Positions 51,593 through 64,000 of a stretch of DNA of 64,000 nt are shown piece by piece. How positions within the stretch are numbered: the first letter of the stretch is position 1; the number at the start of each line of letters is the position of its first letter. Under the pieces are notes generated by a model. It was not told the origin of the DNA, ran no database searches, and saw only the letters and a list, made by a program, of their open reading frames with translations. Location: NCBI GenBank assembly GCA_028875725.1, contig JAPPCR010000006.1, positions 499,786 through 563,785 of the forward strand, written 5' to 3'. Source of the stretch: Acidobacteriota bacterium. GTDB lineage: Bacteria; Acidobacteriota; Thermoanaerobaculia; Multivoradales; Multivoraceae. Both the position numbers and the translations under genes were made by a program.

Positions 51593-52965
51593 CGCGCGCC
51601 GGCCCGGTGCCCAGGGTCGTCAGCTTCCGAATCAGCCGTTGCGGCCTGCGATTCCGTGGGCTGCCCGTCCTGTACGTTGGTCGTACTCCGGCCCAGCATG
51701 TTCGCGTGCCACTGTCGCCAGAATCCCCGCATCTGGAGTTCATCCGACGTTCCGGGGCTGGACTTCAGCATGCCCCTTGAGATGTCGGACCACTCGTTCT
51801 CGGTAGCGCGGAAACCGGTCTGACACGACTCCAGGGCTTCGACGTCATCGGGTGTGGCGAAGCCACCCGGTCCGAGAAAGGTCAGGTAACTGTCGAGTCG
51901 GGTGGCCAGCGCCGCACCTGATTCCTCCCTGGGCACGAGATGCCAGGCTGTGACGTCCATTCTGTCCGGTGCGACGGGTTCGATGTAGCGGATGCTGATC
52001 GCCACGAAGTCCATGATCAGCAGGTTCGGATAGATGAGGAGATTCCGCGAGGTGTCGGCCATCCGGAATGCGCGTTCCTCTCCGTACTTCCGTACCAGCC
52101 GGCGCCGTGCTCGCGCTATCCGCTTCTTTGCCGCTTCGCCGAACACCGGGTGCCAGCGGGCGATGGGACGGCCGTTCCGGGAGATGTTCTCGGACACGCA
52201 GTGACCGTTGCCCAAAGCCCGCCCGGCGCCGGGCGGGCGGGCCGCCAGGGTGTCTCCGCTGTCGTCCGTCCCAAGACCAGCCATGTAGTCCACGTAGGTC
52301 CGATGGGTAGGGATCAGGTGGTATCCATCGAGGCTGTTCTCGGCCAGCAGCTTCCAGTTGGCCTTGATGGCGTACTTGTTGGAACCGGGAACCACCCGCA
52401 TCCCTTCCTGGGTCTGGTCGACGACCAGGTCCAGATAGTCCCTGGCTCCCGCCAGGTAGGTGCTGAGTTCTTCGACATGCGGGTTGAAGCTCACAAAGAA
52501 AAAGCCCCGGTAGCTGTCGACTCGTGCCGGCTCCTTCAATCCGAATTCGTCTGGGTCGAAGTTGGGACCGTAGGCGTCCCTGCCGGGGACGCCGATCAAC
52601 TCGCCCTCGGTGTTGAAAGACCAGGCGTGGTAGAAGCACCGCAGGATCTTGGCGTTTCCCGCGTCGCGGCGGCAGATCATGGCACCTCGGTGCGGGCAGG
52701 AGTTGAGGAACACGCGTACCTGACCGTCCTTGCCGCGCACAAAGAACAGCGGGCGACCGGCTACCGTGCGGCGACGGTAGTCCCCGGGGCGCTCCACTTC
52801 CGATTCGTGTCCCAGGTAGATCCAGCACCGCTCGAAGATCAGTTCCCGCTCCCGCTGGAACAGATCCCGGGAAGCCATGCACGACCGATGGACCCTGAAG
52901 ACTCCGCGCTTCCGGTCGTCGATGACCAAGTCACGGATGTCCATTGGCTCGGCCGCGTTCTTCAT
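51589..52965 (-). CDS. Rieske non-haem iron ring-hydroxylating oxygenase alpha subunit
   Basis: A 458-aa catalytic subunit. The Rieske [2Fe-2S] ligands are Cys90-Pro-His92 and Cys110-Phe-Tyr-His113. The mononuclear iron site has Asp213, His216 and His221 (ENSLDGYHLIPTHRTY), with the third Fe carboxylate expected near PDDVEALESCQ. It should hydroxylate an aromatic or related substrate with O2 and electrons from a ferredoxin. No ferredoxin or reductase gene is in the window. The ATG at 52965 follows AGAGGACC. The C-terminal extension after residue ~430 (GQPTESQAATADSEADDP) is unusual and disordered. Confidence 0.93.
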   Translation of the reverse strand: MKNAAEPMDIRDLVIDDRKRGVFRVHRSCMASRDLFQRERELIFERCWIYLGHESEVERPGDYRRRTVAGRPLFFVRGKDGQVRVFLNSCPHRGAMICRRDAGNAKILRCFYHAWSFNTEGELIGVPGRDAYGPNFDPDEFGLKEPARVDSYRGFFFVSFNPHVEELSTYLAGARDYLDLVVDQTQEGMRVVPGSNKYAIKANWKLLAENSLDGYHLIPTHRTYVDYMAGLGTDDSGDTLAARPPGAGRALGNGHCVSENISRNGRPIARWHPVFGEAAKKRIARARRRLVRKYGEERAFRMADTSRNLLIYPNLLIMDFVAISIRYIEPVAPDRMDVTAWHLVPREESGAALATRLDSYLTFLGPGGFATPDDVEALESCQTGFRATENEWSDISRGMLKSSPGTSDELQMRGFWRQWHANMLGRSTTNVQDGQPTESQAATADSEADDPGHRAGAR

Positions 52966-53009
52966 GTTGGTCCTCTGGATGACGGTGGGATGGGCGGAGG
53001 GCAGCGGAG

Positions 53010-54047
53010 TCAGGAGCCTTCGATTCGTCGCCGCGGCAACGGCCGTTCCGGCACGTCCTCCAGGAGACCGCCGTGGCCGAGCGACGTGATGTCGCGGCGC
53101 GTCAGCCGGTCGCCGACGAGCAGGCGGGGCAGCACCAGGTCGACGATGTTCCGCTTCGGGCTGCGGGCGCAGCCGGGGGCGCCGAGGACCGGAGTGTCGC
53201 CGAGTTCGGCGAGCAGCAGCAGGTTGCCGGGGTCGACCGGGGCGCCGTAGCAGATGACCGAGCCGCCGGCGGTTTCGATGGCGCTCGGAGCGAGGTCGTG
53301 GCGGTCCTGGATCGCCGTTTCGCCGGCCAGGATCAGGAGGTCGACGTCCGGGGCGAGTTCGGCCGCCGCGGCCGCGAGCTCCTCGGTCTCCTGCTCCCGG
53401 TCGATCGGCACGAAGCGCACGTGGGTGAGTTCGGCAGCGAGGCTGTCGAGCCGCTGTCGGAAGGCCTTCTCGAAGCCGGCGACCAGCCGTTCGCGGCCGG
53501 CGGAGCGGCCGGCTGCGACGGTCCCGGAGACGATCAGCCCCGCGGTGCTCGGCGGCAACGGGTCGAGCCGGATCACGGGGCTCGTGGCCACGCTCTCGGC
53601 GGCGGCAACCGTCCCCTCGGGCAGGGCGTAGGGGAGGATCTTCGTCGTCCCGACCATCTTGCCCTCCCTCGCGACGCTGTGGTTGGGCAGGGTGGCGAGG
53701 GTGACGCCGTCGCAGTCGTTGATGCGGTCGAGAGCCGCACCGTCGACGCGGAGCACGCCGAGGGTCTGCGCGTGCAGATTGACCCGGCCGGTCGTCGGTC
53801 CCCGCAGGTCGAGACCCTTTCCGGCAACTGCTTCACTGACCCGGCTGGCGGCGTCGTTCTCGTCGACGTCACCGGGTTCCAGCCGTGCCGCGAAGACCCG
53901 GTCGCGGCCGAGTCCGGCCAGCAGCACCAGTTCCTCGTCGCCGAGCGCGCGGCCCTTCCGCAGCACGCGGCGACCGTCGTTGTCGTAGACGTTGTGGCCG
54001 AGGATTGCGCCGTGGGCTTCGGTGAGCGGCGTCGCGTCGAACTTCAT
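53010..54047 (-). CDS. Molybdopterin-binding domain protein (MoaB/MoeA-like)
   Basis: A 345-aa protein with a C-terminal MoaB/Mog-like molybdopterin-binding domain (LLILAGETAIQDRHDLAPSAIETAGGSVICYGAPVDPGN, then LLLLAELGDTPVLGAPGCARSPKRNIVDLVLPRLL). This includes the D..P.A family region. The N-terminal part (AILGHNVYDNDGRRVLRKGRALGDEELVLLAGLG) matches MoeA domain I/II-type sequence. It is probably a molybdenum cofactor handling protein, but not a canonical MoeA (about 400 aa, different order). The ATG at 54047 gives a compact start. It is divergent from the M20 amidohydrolase (72 nt between starts). Confidence 0.78.
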   Translation of the reverse strand: MKFDATPLTEAHGAILGHNVYDNDGRRVLRKGRALGDEELVLLAGLGRDRVFAARLEPGDVDENDAASRVSEAVAGKGLDLRGPTTGRVNLHAQTLGVLRVDGAALDRINDCDGVTLATLPNHSVAREGKMVGTTKILPYALPEGTVAAAESVATSPVIRLDPLPPSTAGLIVSGTVAAGRSAGRERLVAGFEKAFRQRLDSLAAELTHVRFVPIDREQETEELAAAAAELAPDVDLLILAGETAIQDRHDLAPSAIETAGGSVICYGAPVDPGNLLLLAELGDTPVLGAPGCARSPKRNIVDLVLPRLLVGDRLTRRDITSLGHGGLLEDVPERPLPRRRIEGS

Positions 54048-54119
54048 CGCTGGCGTGAAACTACACCGCGACCACCGAGTACGCCGGCCGTCCCGGCGCG
54101 ACGATAAACTGCACCGCCC

Positions 54120-55277
54120 ATGGCCTCCGACAACTACGGCCGCATCGACGGCTGGCGCGACGAGTTGACCGAATGGCGGCGTGACTTTCACCGCCATCCG
54201 GAACTCGCCTTCGAGGAGGAGCGGACGGCGCAGATCGTGACGGAACGGCTGCGGTCGTTCGGCATCGAAGAGGTCCATCACGGCATCGCAAAGACCGGAG
54301 TCGTCGCCACGATCCGTGCCGGCAGCTCGGATCGCGCCGTGGCGCTGCGGGCCGACATGGACGCGCTGCCGATCCATGAGCAGAACCAGTTCGGGCACTG
54401 CTCGACCTCGCCCGGAAAGATGCATGCCTGCGGGCACGACGGTCACACCGCGATGCTGCTGGGCGCCGCCCGCTACCTCGCGGAGACCCGGAGCTTCGAC
54501 GGCACGGTCCAGCTCATCTTCCAGCCGGCGGAAGAGAAGGACGGGGGCGCCGGAGTCATGGTGCGGGAAGGGCTGTTCGAGCGTTTCCCGGCCGACAAGG
54601 TCTTCGGCCTGCACAACTTTCCGGGCGTGCCGACGGGCGCCTTCGCGACGAACAGTGGTCCCTTCATGGCCGCGATCGACCAGTTCGAGATCGAGATCCG
54701 GGGCCGCGGCACGCATGGCGCGTGGCCGCACAGCGGCATCGACCCGATCGTCGCCGCGTCCCAGGTCGTGCTGGGACTCCAGACGCTGGTGTCCCGCAAC
54801 GTCGATCCCCGGCGGCGGGCCGTGGTGTCCGTGACGATGAGCCATGCCGGCGAGGCCTTCAACGTGATTCCCGAGACCGCGTACCTCGCCGGCGGCGTGC
54901 GTTCCTTCCTGCGCGAAGTGCAGGACACGCTCGAACTGGGGCTGGAGCGGGTCGTCCACGGCGTCTGCGCCGCCCACGGCGCCTCGGCCAAGGTGGACTA
55001 CGAGCGCTACTACCCGGCGACGGTCAACGCGCCGCGCGAGACGGAGGAGATGACGGCCGCGGCGCGCAGCATGGGCTGGCGGGTCGACACGGAGATGGAG
55101 CCGCTGATGGGCTCCGACGACTTCGCGTTCCTGGCCGAGGAGCGGCCGGGCTCGTTCATGATGATCGGCAACGGCGACAGCGAGATGCTGCACACGCCGC
55201 GCTACGACTTCAACGACGAGCTGCTGACGATCGGCGCCAAGTACTGGGCGCGGCTGGCCGAGAGTCAACTTTCCTAG
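54120..55277 (+). CDS. M20D-family amidohydrolase (hippurate hydrolase-like)
   Basis: A 385-aa cytoplasmic metallo-amidohydrolase. The di-metal ligands are Cys104 and His106 (MHACGHDGH), the Glu pair 138-139 (FQPAEEK) and His165 (FGLHNFPG), with the distal metal-associated His in the FGLHN and MGSDDFAFLAE segments. Residues ~180-290 are the dimerisation domain (GRGTHGAWPHSGIDPIVAASQVV). The family cleaves N-acyl amino acids, hippurate, indole-acetyl-amino acids or peptide-derived amides. The exact substrate is open. Confidence 0.92.
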   Translation: MASDNYGRIDGWRDELTEWRRDFHRHPELAFEEERTAQIVTERLRSFGIEEVHHGIAKTGVVATIRAGSSDRAVALRADMDALPIHEQNQFGHCSTSPGKMHACGHDGHTAMLLGAARYLAETRSFDGTVQLIFQPAEEKDGGAGVMVREGLFERFPADKVFGLHNFPGVPTGAFATNSGPFMAAIDQFEIEIRGRGTHGAWPHSGIDPIVAASQVVLGLQTLVSRNVDPRRRAVVSVTMSHAGEAFNVIPETAYLAGGVRSFLREVQDTLELGLERVVHGVCAAHGASAKVDYERYYPATVNAPRETEEMTAAARSMGWRVDTEMEPLMGSDDFAFLAEERPGSFMMIGNGDSEMLHTPRYDFNDELLTIGAKYWARLAESQLS

Positions 55278-55342
55278 CGGCGCGCGGAAACAAAGCCGGC
55301 AGCCGGGGCGTATTCCTTGTTGAAGGCGGGCGGCGGCCGGCA

Positions 55343-55386
55343 GTCAGTTCGGCCCCCCGGGTCAGTTCGGTTCCCGTTCAACGGGT
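55343..55386. promoter_or_regulatory. Direct repeats and small palindrome upstream of the RND efflux operon
   Basis: GTCAGTTCGG occurs at 55343-55352 and 55361-55370 (18-nt period). It is followed at 55373-55385 by CCCGTTCAACGGG, an imperfect-centre palindrome. They lie about 100 nt upstream of the membrane-fusion-protein gene in a 206-nt gap and could be a repressor or activator site. No clear sigma-70 promoter was recognised. Confidence 0.35.
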
Positions 55387-55483
55387 ACTCCCTCCAAGAG
55401 TGACGAGCATTCCCTCGAAGTACGCCGACCGCCGCCTGCCGTGCCCCACAACGGCCCCACTGACGACTAGCGGATTCCAACCG

Positions 55484-56656
55484 ATGAACATGAGTTCGAT
55501 TAACCATACGAAGGCTCCCCTGGCGGCGTCTGCGTCTTTCCTTCTTCTTGCCTGCGTCCTGCCGCTCCTGGCGGGTTGCGCCGTGGGCAGCGGCATGGCG
55601 GGCGAACCGCCCGCCGCCGGCGATGCGACCCTGGCCGCCGACGATGCGATTCCCGTCGCGGCGCTGCCCCTCTTCCGCGGCCGGATCGAGTCCGTGCTCC
55701 GGTTCTCGACCAACCTCGAAGCCGAGAACGTCGTCGACGTGCTGGCCGAGGCCGAGCGGCACGTGACGAACCTCCTCGTCGAGGAGGGCGATACCGTTCG
55801 CGCCGGCCAGACCATGCTGCTGCTCGAGGACGAGGCGCAGCGCACGGCGCTCAGGCGGGTCGAGAGCCAGCTCGAACGCTCCCGCCTGGAGTACGAGCGC
55901 CAGAGGCGTCTCTTCGAGCAGGACCTGATCAGCGAGCAGGCCTACAACCAGGCGCGCTACGACATGGAGCAGCTCGAGCTCGCGCTCGAGGACGCCGAGC
56001 GGGAACTGGGCTACGCGACGGTCCAGGCGCCGATCTCCGGCGTCGTCACCGAGCGGCTCGTCAACGTGGGCGACCACGTCGAGACCCACGCCAGGCTGTT
56101 CCAGATCGTCGACTTCGACTCGATCGTCGCCCGGGTGTTCGTGCCCGAGCGGCAGTTGGCGGGCCTGTTCGTCGGCCAGCCGGCTCGCGTGCTGGCCCAG
56201 TCGCTCACGGGTTCGCGCGAGGCGGCGATCGAGCGCATCTCGCCCGTGGTCGATCCCCAGAGCGGCACGGTCAAGGTGACGCTCGGCATCCCGGCCAACC
56301 AGGGCCTGCTGCCTGGCATGTACGTCGAGGTCGACCTGGTGGCCGCCGCTTTGGAGGACACGTTGCTGGCGCCGAAGCGGGCGCTGGTCTATGACCAGGA
56401 GCAGGTCTTCGTGTTCCGGGTCGCGCAGGACGACGACGGTCCACGCGCCGAGCGGCTGCTGGTCCGGGTGCTCATCGAGAGCGAGGACGTCGTCCACCTG
56501 GAAGGCGACCTGACGGACGGCGAGCGTCTGATCGTGGCCGGGCAGGCGGGACTGAAGGACGGCGCCCGGATCCGTCTGCTCGACCCGACGGAAGCCCTCG
56601 GCTCGGTGGCGGACCTGGGTGCGGCCTCGGCCCCGTCCTACCAGCCCGCGAGCTGA
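55484..56656 (+). CDS. RND efflux periplasmic adaptor (membrane fusion protein)
   Basis: A 390-aa lipoprotein adaptor. The lipobox is LLAGC with Cys32. The lipoyl/barrel-sandwich start is DVLAEAERHVTNLLVEEGDTVRAGQTMLLLEDEAQRTALRRVESQLERSR. A coiled-coil hairpin (RLEYERQRRLFEQDLISEQAYNQARYDMEQLELALEDAERE) and the returning lipoyl half (YATVQAPISGVVTERLVNVGDHVETHARLFQIVD) follow. Beta-barrel and membrane-proximal domains follow to the end. The ATG at 55484 is chosen as the first start before the signal peptide. It is 31 nt upstream of the first pump gene. Confidence 0.92.
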   Translation: MNMSSINHTKAPLAASASFLLLACVLPLLAGCAVGSGMAGEPPAAGDATLAADDAIPVAALPLFRGRIESVLRFSTNLEAENVVDVLAEAERHVTNLLVEEGDTVRAGQTMLLLEDEAQRTALRRVESQLERSRLEYERQRRLFEQDLISEQAYNQARYDMEQLELALEDAERELGYATVQAPISGVVTERLVNVGDHVETHARLFQIVDFDSIVARVFVPERQLAGLFVGQPARVLAQSLTGSREAAIERISPVVDPQSGTVKVTLGIPANQGLLPGMYVEVDLVAAALEDTLLAPKRALVYDQEQVFVFRVAQDDDGPRAERLLVRVLIESEDVVHLEGDLTDGERLIVAGQAGLKDGARIRLLDPTEALGSVADLGAASAPSYQPAS

Positions 56657-56687
56657 CCGCTAACACGCAGAGAGACGGGAGCGCCGC

Positions 56688-60244
<3,557 letters not shown>

Positions 60245-60248
<4 letters not shown>

Positions 60249-63200
60249 TCCCCGGCGGAATGACCCCAGGGGGATTGGGCAGGTCCCTGCCCCGGCTTTC
60301 CCTGGAGCGCCGCATCGGCGTCCTCGTGGTCGTCGGCGCGGTCCTGGTCATGGGGCTGGTCGCGGCCCTGTCGCTGCCCATCGAGCTGATCCCATCGGGC
60401 TACAGCTCGCCCTTCCTGCGGGTGACCGTCCCGTGGCGCGACGCGCCGCCTCAGGAGGTCCTGGACAAGGTCACGATCCCGCTGGAAGAGGAGCTGGCGA
60501 CGATCCGCGGCCTCGAAAACCAGTACTCGTTCTGCGCCGTCGGCTTCAGCCAGGTCTTCCTGAGCTTCGCGCACGGGACGGACATGGACGTCGCCTACCG
60601 CGAGGTCAGGGATCGGATCGAACGCGCCCGGGCACGTCTGCCGGAGGATGTCCAGCAGGTCTTCATCCGCAAGGACGACGACACGCAGATGCCGGTGGCG
60701 ATGGTCGGCGTCCTCGTCGACGAGGGGACGGCCGACACCTACAACCTGATCCAGAACGAGGTCATCCTGAAGCTGGAGCGGCTGCCCGGCGTGGCCTCGG
60801 TCGACGCCCAGGGCCTGCTGGAGCGGGAAGTGCTGATCGAACTCGACCGGCAGCGGGTCGAGGCGGCGGGCCTCAACATCTTCGAGATCGCCCAGGATCT
60901 GCAGTCGGACTACTTCACCCTGGCGTCGGGCAACGTCCGCGCCGGCGACCGCAAGCTGCTCCTGCGGTCAGTGGCGAGGTATCCGGCGCCCCAGAACGTC
61001 AGGGACATGTTGATCACCGACACGGTGCGACTGGGCGACATTGCCTCCGTTAGCTACGACGTGCCCGACGACGAGTTCCGGGTGCGGGTGAACGGCCTGC
61101 CCGCGTACGCGATCAGGGTGCAGAAGGAAGGCGAGGCGAACGCGCTGGACGTGGCCCGCGAGGTCGAACGCGTGGTCGAGGAACTGGCGGCGAATCCGCG
61201 CCTTGGGGCAATCGAGGCGGACGTGATCATGAGTTCGGGCGAGATCATCCGCGACTCCATGGGAGTGCTCCTGTCGAGCGGCCGGATCGGGGCGATCTTC
61301 GCGGTGATCGTGCTCTTCTTCTTCCTCCGCCGGCTGCGGATGAGCCTGATCATCGCCTTCTCGATCCCGCTCTCCATGGTCGTGGCGGTGGTCGCGATGT
61401 ACTTCTTCGGCGAGACCTTCAACGTGATCTCGCTGCTCGGGCTCATGATCTCGGTCGGGCTCCTGGTCGACAACTCGGTCGTGGTGGCCGAGAACATTCA
61501 TCGCCTGCACCAGAGCGGCGTGGCGCGCCGTCAGGCGGCGCTTCAGGGGGCCGGGGAGATCGCGCTGGCGATCACCACCGCCACCCTGACCACCGTGATC
61601 GTCTTCCTGCCGGTTTCGCTTGTGGACGGCCAGGGCCAGTTCATGCTGCTTCGGCTCGTGATCCCGATCACGGTCTCTCTGCTCGCTTCCCTGGTGGTGG
61701 CGCTGGTCGTCGTTCCGCTGGCGGTCTACGTCACGTTGCCGTCGCGGTCGCCCGGAGAGACGGGACCGTTGCGCCATGCCCGGAACGCGTCGAACGTCGT
61801 CCTGCGAGGGGCCTACGAGGCGAGCTTCGGCTTCCTGAATCGCCTCTATCGCGGCATGCTGGCCTACGGGCTGCGACGGCGACTCGACGTCGTCCTCCTC
61901 CTCGTGGCGGCGATGGCGCTCACCCAGGTCGCCGCCAGCGGCCGGCTCGAGGTCGTTCCCATGTCGGAGGACGACCAGGCGTTCTTCAACGTCGAGGTCC
62001 GGCTGCCGCGCAACATGTCGTTCGACGAGACGATCGAGTACTTCGCGCGCGCCGAGGAGAAGATCGACGGCTTGCGCGAGGAACTCGATCTCGAGTACCT
62101 CGTCTTCTTCCATGAGCGCACCTGGGGCCAGATCCAGGGGATCATGGGGACCGGCGCCGACCTGAAGATGCGCGAGGTCACCGAGCGGGTGATCGACCTG
62201 ATGCCCGAGATGCCGGGCGTGCGCTTCCACACCGGTTTCGCCTCGGAGCAGGAGACGACCGACAAAGCGCTCGAGACGCTGACCCTGTTCGGCGAGGACG
62301 CCGAGGTCCTGGAAGACGTGGCGACCGGCGTCGAGGACCGGCTGGCCCGCGTCCCGGGTGTGCTGGCGGTCAAGAAGTCGGCCGACGAGGCCCCGAACGA
62401 ACTCGCGCTGGTTCTGGACAGGGACCTGGCCATGCGCCAGCAGGTCAACCCGAGGACACTGGCGGTGATGGTCGGCTATGCGCTGCGCGGCCAGGCGCTG
62501 CCGCGGATCTACTACGGCGGCCGCGACATCCCGGTACGCATCCGCTTCGAGGAGGAGGACCGCCAGAGTCTCGCCGAACTCCGTGACTTCTCGGTGCCGG
62601 CCGAGAGCGGCGAGGCGCTCGCCATCGGCACCCTCGTCGACGTGCGTCAGCAGCCATCGGCTACCCGGATTTCGCGCCGCGACAAACAGACCGCGCGCCG
62701 GATCACGGTGGAGCTCGAAGAGGGCCGGGAGAGCGAGGCGCGGCGGGCGGTGCGCGCCGTCGCCGCGCAGACCGATCTGCCCGAAGGCGTGGCCTGGGCA
62801 CGGCTGGTGCGCAACGTGGCCGCCGAAGAGACCCGGAACCTGATGATCGCGGCGCTCATGTCGATCGCCTTCGTCTACCTGCTGATGGGCTTCCTTTTTG
62901 AGAGCTTCGTGCTGCCCGTTGCGATCCTGGTCACGATTCCGCTTGCCAGCATGGGAGTCACCTGGATCCACCTGCTCGCCGGCCGCGACCTCGACTTCCT
63001 GGGCCTCGTGGGGCTGATCATCCTGATCGGGGTCGTCGTCAACAACGGGATCGTGCTCCTCGACTCGGTCAACCGGCTACGGGCCGCGGGCATGGAACGC
63101 ACCGAGGCCCTGCTGGAAGCCGCCAACCGTCGCTTCCGGCCGATCATGATGACCGCGCTGACGACGATTGGCGGCATGGTGCCGCTGCTCTTCGGCCAGC

Positions 63201-63388
63201 CGACCCAGATGGGCCTGAGCTACAAGAGCTTCGCGCTGACCCTGATCGGCGGCATGGCCGCCGCGACCCTGCTGACCCTGCTCGCCGTGCCGGTCTTCTA
63301 CACACTGATCGAGGACGGCCGGGCGTGGCTGGGGCGGACGCTTGCCGGCGCGCTCGCGCCGAGGCGGGGAGCGCATCCGGTGTCGTGA
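60245..63388 (+). CDS. RND efflux pump 2 (AcrB/HAE-type)
   Basis: A 1047-aa RND transporter of standard length. The ATG at 60245 overlaps the stop of pump 1 (ATGA). N-terminus: RRIGVLVVVGAVLVMGLVAALSLPIELIPSG. TM4 region: LLGLMISVGLLVDNSVVVAENIHRLHQ. TM10-11: FVYLLMGFLFESFVLPVAILVTIPLASMGVTW and LVGLIILIGVVVNNGIVLLDSVNRLR. The two pumps are distinct in sequence and may form a heteromeric B2C-like pair, as in MdtBC, since they share one adaptor. No outer-membrane TolC-type gene is in the window. Confidence 0.92.
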
Positions 63389-63410
63389 AGATCCATTCGA
63401 TTGGATGATT

Positions 63411-63470
63411 TGGCGAGATTCTGGCAAGAAATCCGTGAGAACTTCGGCATAGCTGCAACGCTGTTATAGT
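63411..63470 (+). promoter_or_regulatory. Candidate promoter(s) for the terminal TonB-receptor-type gene
   Basis: TATAGT at 63465-63470 is a good -10 box, but the -35 (TTCGGC at 63443) is weak. About 50 nt upstream, TGG at 63411-63413 and GC at 63424-63425 have the GG-N10-GC spacing of a sigma-54 promoter, though the flanks are poor. Only one, or neither, need be real. Either would give a 5' leader of roughly 170 to 215 nt. Confidence 0.35.
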
Positions 63471-63515
63471 CCCGCTCCACATAGCGACAGGTAGCTCTCT
63501 CCGGTCAGGGCAGCC

Positions 63516-63608
63516 GTGGGTTCGGATGGTCCCGAAGGGCCTCCGAGGCTCTTCGTTCCTTCCGATTCCTCCGGCTTGACCGCCCCGGGGAGTCGGATGA
63601 ACCCTCAC
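63516..63608 (+). ncRNA. Structured 5' leader (candidate cis-regulatory RNA)
   Basis: A nested fold: GTGGGTTC (63516-63523) pairs with GAACCC-T-CAC (63599-63608), with one bulged U. Inside is a small hairpin TTCGG/CCGAA (63521-63525 with 63532-63536) that competes with the closing stem. A long helix follows: TCCGATTCC-T-CCGG (63561-63574) against CCGGGGAGTCGGA (63585-63597), 13 bp with a bulge and one G-U pair. I could not match it to a riboswitch class I know. It ends 43 nt before the ATG. Confidence 0.45.
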
Positions 63609-63610
63609 CC

Positions 63611-63632
63611 TTAGTGGCTGGCCAGCCACTAA
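63611..63632. promoter_or_regulatory. Perfect 22-bp palindrome next to the ribosome binding site
   Basis: TTAGTGGCTGG followed directly by CCAGCCACTAA, an uninterrupted dyad. The ribosome binding site CAAGGAGG (63636-63643) starts 3 nt later and the ATG is at 63652. As DNA it is an ideal operator for a dimeric repressor. As RNA it could only form a hairpin by opening the central bases, yet would still press on the ribosome binding site. Confidence 0.65.
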
Positions 63633-63651
63633 GGACAAGGAGGATCGGCTC

Positions 63652-64000
63652 ATGAAACGTACCCTGGCTCTGGTCGCAATTCTCGTTCTCTTCGGCCTGG
63701 CGCCGCCTTCTGTTGCGGACAGTCCCGAAACGGGGATCGTCCTTGGACGGGCGGTGGACACGAACGGGGCTCCGATGCCCGGCGTAGCAGTGACCATCGC
63801 TGGCGACCGCGGTGAGAAAGTGGCGATTACCGGCACCGAGGGCGGCTATCGCTTCGCTCTACTGACTCCGGGGTCGTACACGGTGAGGGGGAGCCTGGAC
63901 GGCTATCGCGATGCGGAGGCGGCGGTCAACGTGACGCCGGGCGCTCGCTCCGAGATCAACCTCATCATGGGTCTTGAGGCAGCCGGAGAGATCACCGTTA
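63652..64000 (+). CDS. TonB-dependent receptor-type protein, 5' part
   Basis: The first 116 residues of an exported protein that continues past the window. The signal peptide is MKRTLALVAILVLFGLAPPS. It is followed by a carboxypeptidase-regulatory-like domain (GIVLGRAVDTNGAPMPGVAVTIAG, EGGYRFALLTPGSYTVRGSLDGYRDAEAAV) and then LEAAGEITV, the usual entry to a TonB plug in Oar-like receptors (compare the receptor at 34497-37313). The ATG at 63652 follows CAAGGAGG at 8 nt. The receptor assignment is inference; another protein carrying this domain would look the same here. Confidence 0.75.
   Translation, partial: MKRTLALVAILVLFGLAPPSVADSPETGIVLGRAVDTNGAPMPGVAVTIAGDRGEKVAITGTEGGYRFALLTPGSYTVRGSLDGYRDAEAAVNVTPGARSEINLIMGLEAAGEITV

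Noticed and set aside
63516..63608. A known riboswitch (cobalamin or cyclic di-GMP) in the leader
   Set aside because: The conserved boxes of those classes could not be found. The structure is therefore reported only as a candidate.

Overview
The window is GC-rich, densely coded DNA with no rRNA, tRNA, phage, insertion sequence or CRISPR array that I can see. Several gene families recur: secreted or lipoprotein enzymes, Oar-like TonB-dependent receptors with a carboxypeptidase-regulatory N-domain, BNR-propeller and PQQ-propeller proteins, S9 peptidases, ToxR/CadC-like regulators fused to TPR, and sulfatase-TPR fusions. Together they suggest an aerobic Gram-negative bacterium of the Acidobacteriota type, probably uncultured. 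This placement is inference from gene content; no marker phylogeny was run.

Layout. 1-3667: a 5' fragment of a TesB thioesterase, a LOG/SLOG-type protein, a Tat-exported D-threonine-aldolase-like enzyme and a secreted VWFA-like protein. 3657-14382 (minus): a closely packed run of an acyl-CoA-ligase-like protein, a PfkB kinase, an S9 peptidase, a lipoprotein and an eight-gene Mrp/Mbh-type cation/proton antiporter (E-F-G-A'-B-C-D-D'). A 23-bp inverted repeat lies just upstream. 14685-22721: S1/P1 nuclease, ThpR, an alpha/beta hydrolase, a large BNR-propeller protein, an exported 2-hydroxyacid dehydrogenase, a TerB-like protein and a zinc-independent ribosomal protein S14. 23051-28517: a PQQ-propeller protein, two acetyltransferases, an RnfD-like/Sel1 fusion and a small TPR protein.

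28540-37876 is the most coherent functional block. It has a ToxR-like regulator and an amine dehydrogenase operon (secreted orf1, heavy chain, mauE, mauD, TTQ light chain, monohaem cytochrome c). A TonB-dependent receptor and a SnoaL-like lipoprotein are transcribed divergently from it. The order orf1-B-E-D-A-cytochrome without mauG matches the aromatic amine dehydrogenase (aau) cluster type as I know it. A 33-nt promoter-proximal element upstream of the receptor recurs upstream of the PQQ-propeller gene 11.5 kb away.

37898-63388: a sulfatase-like/TPR lipoprotein, a second copy of the unusual acetyltransferase, a cytochrome c/copper-monooxygenase-like protein, pyrE, mogA, a penicillin-acylase-type Ntn hydrolase, three tandem paralogues of an unknown secreted family, a Rieske oxygenase alpha/beta pair, a molybdopterin-binding protein, an M20 amidohydrolase and a complete RND efflux system with two different pumps. 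The window ends in another TonB-receptor-type gene, preceded by a strongly structured leader with a perfect 22-bp palindrome next to its ribosome binding site.
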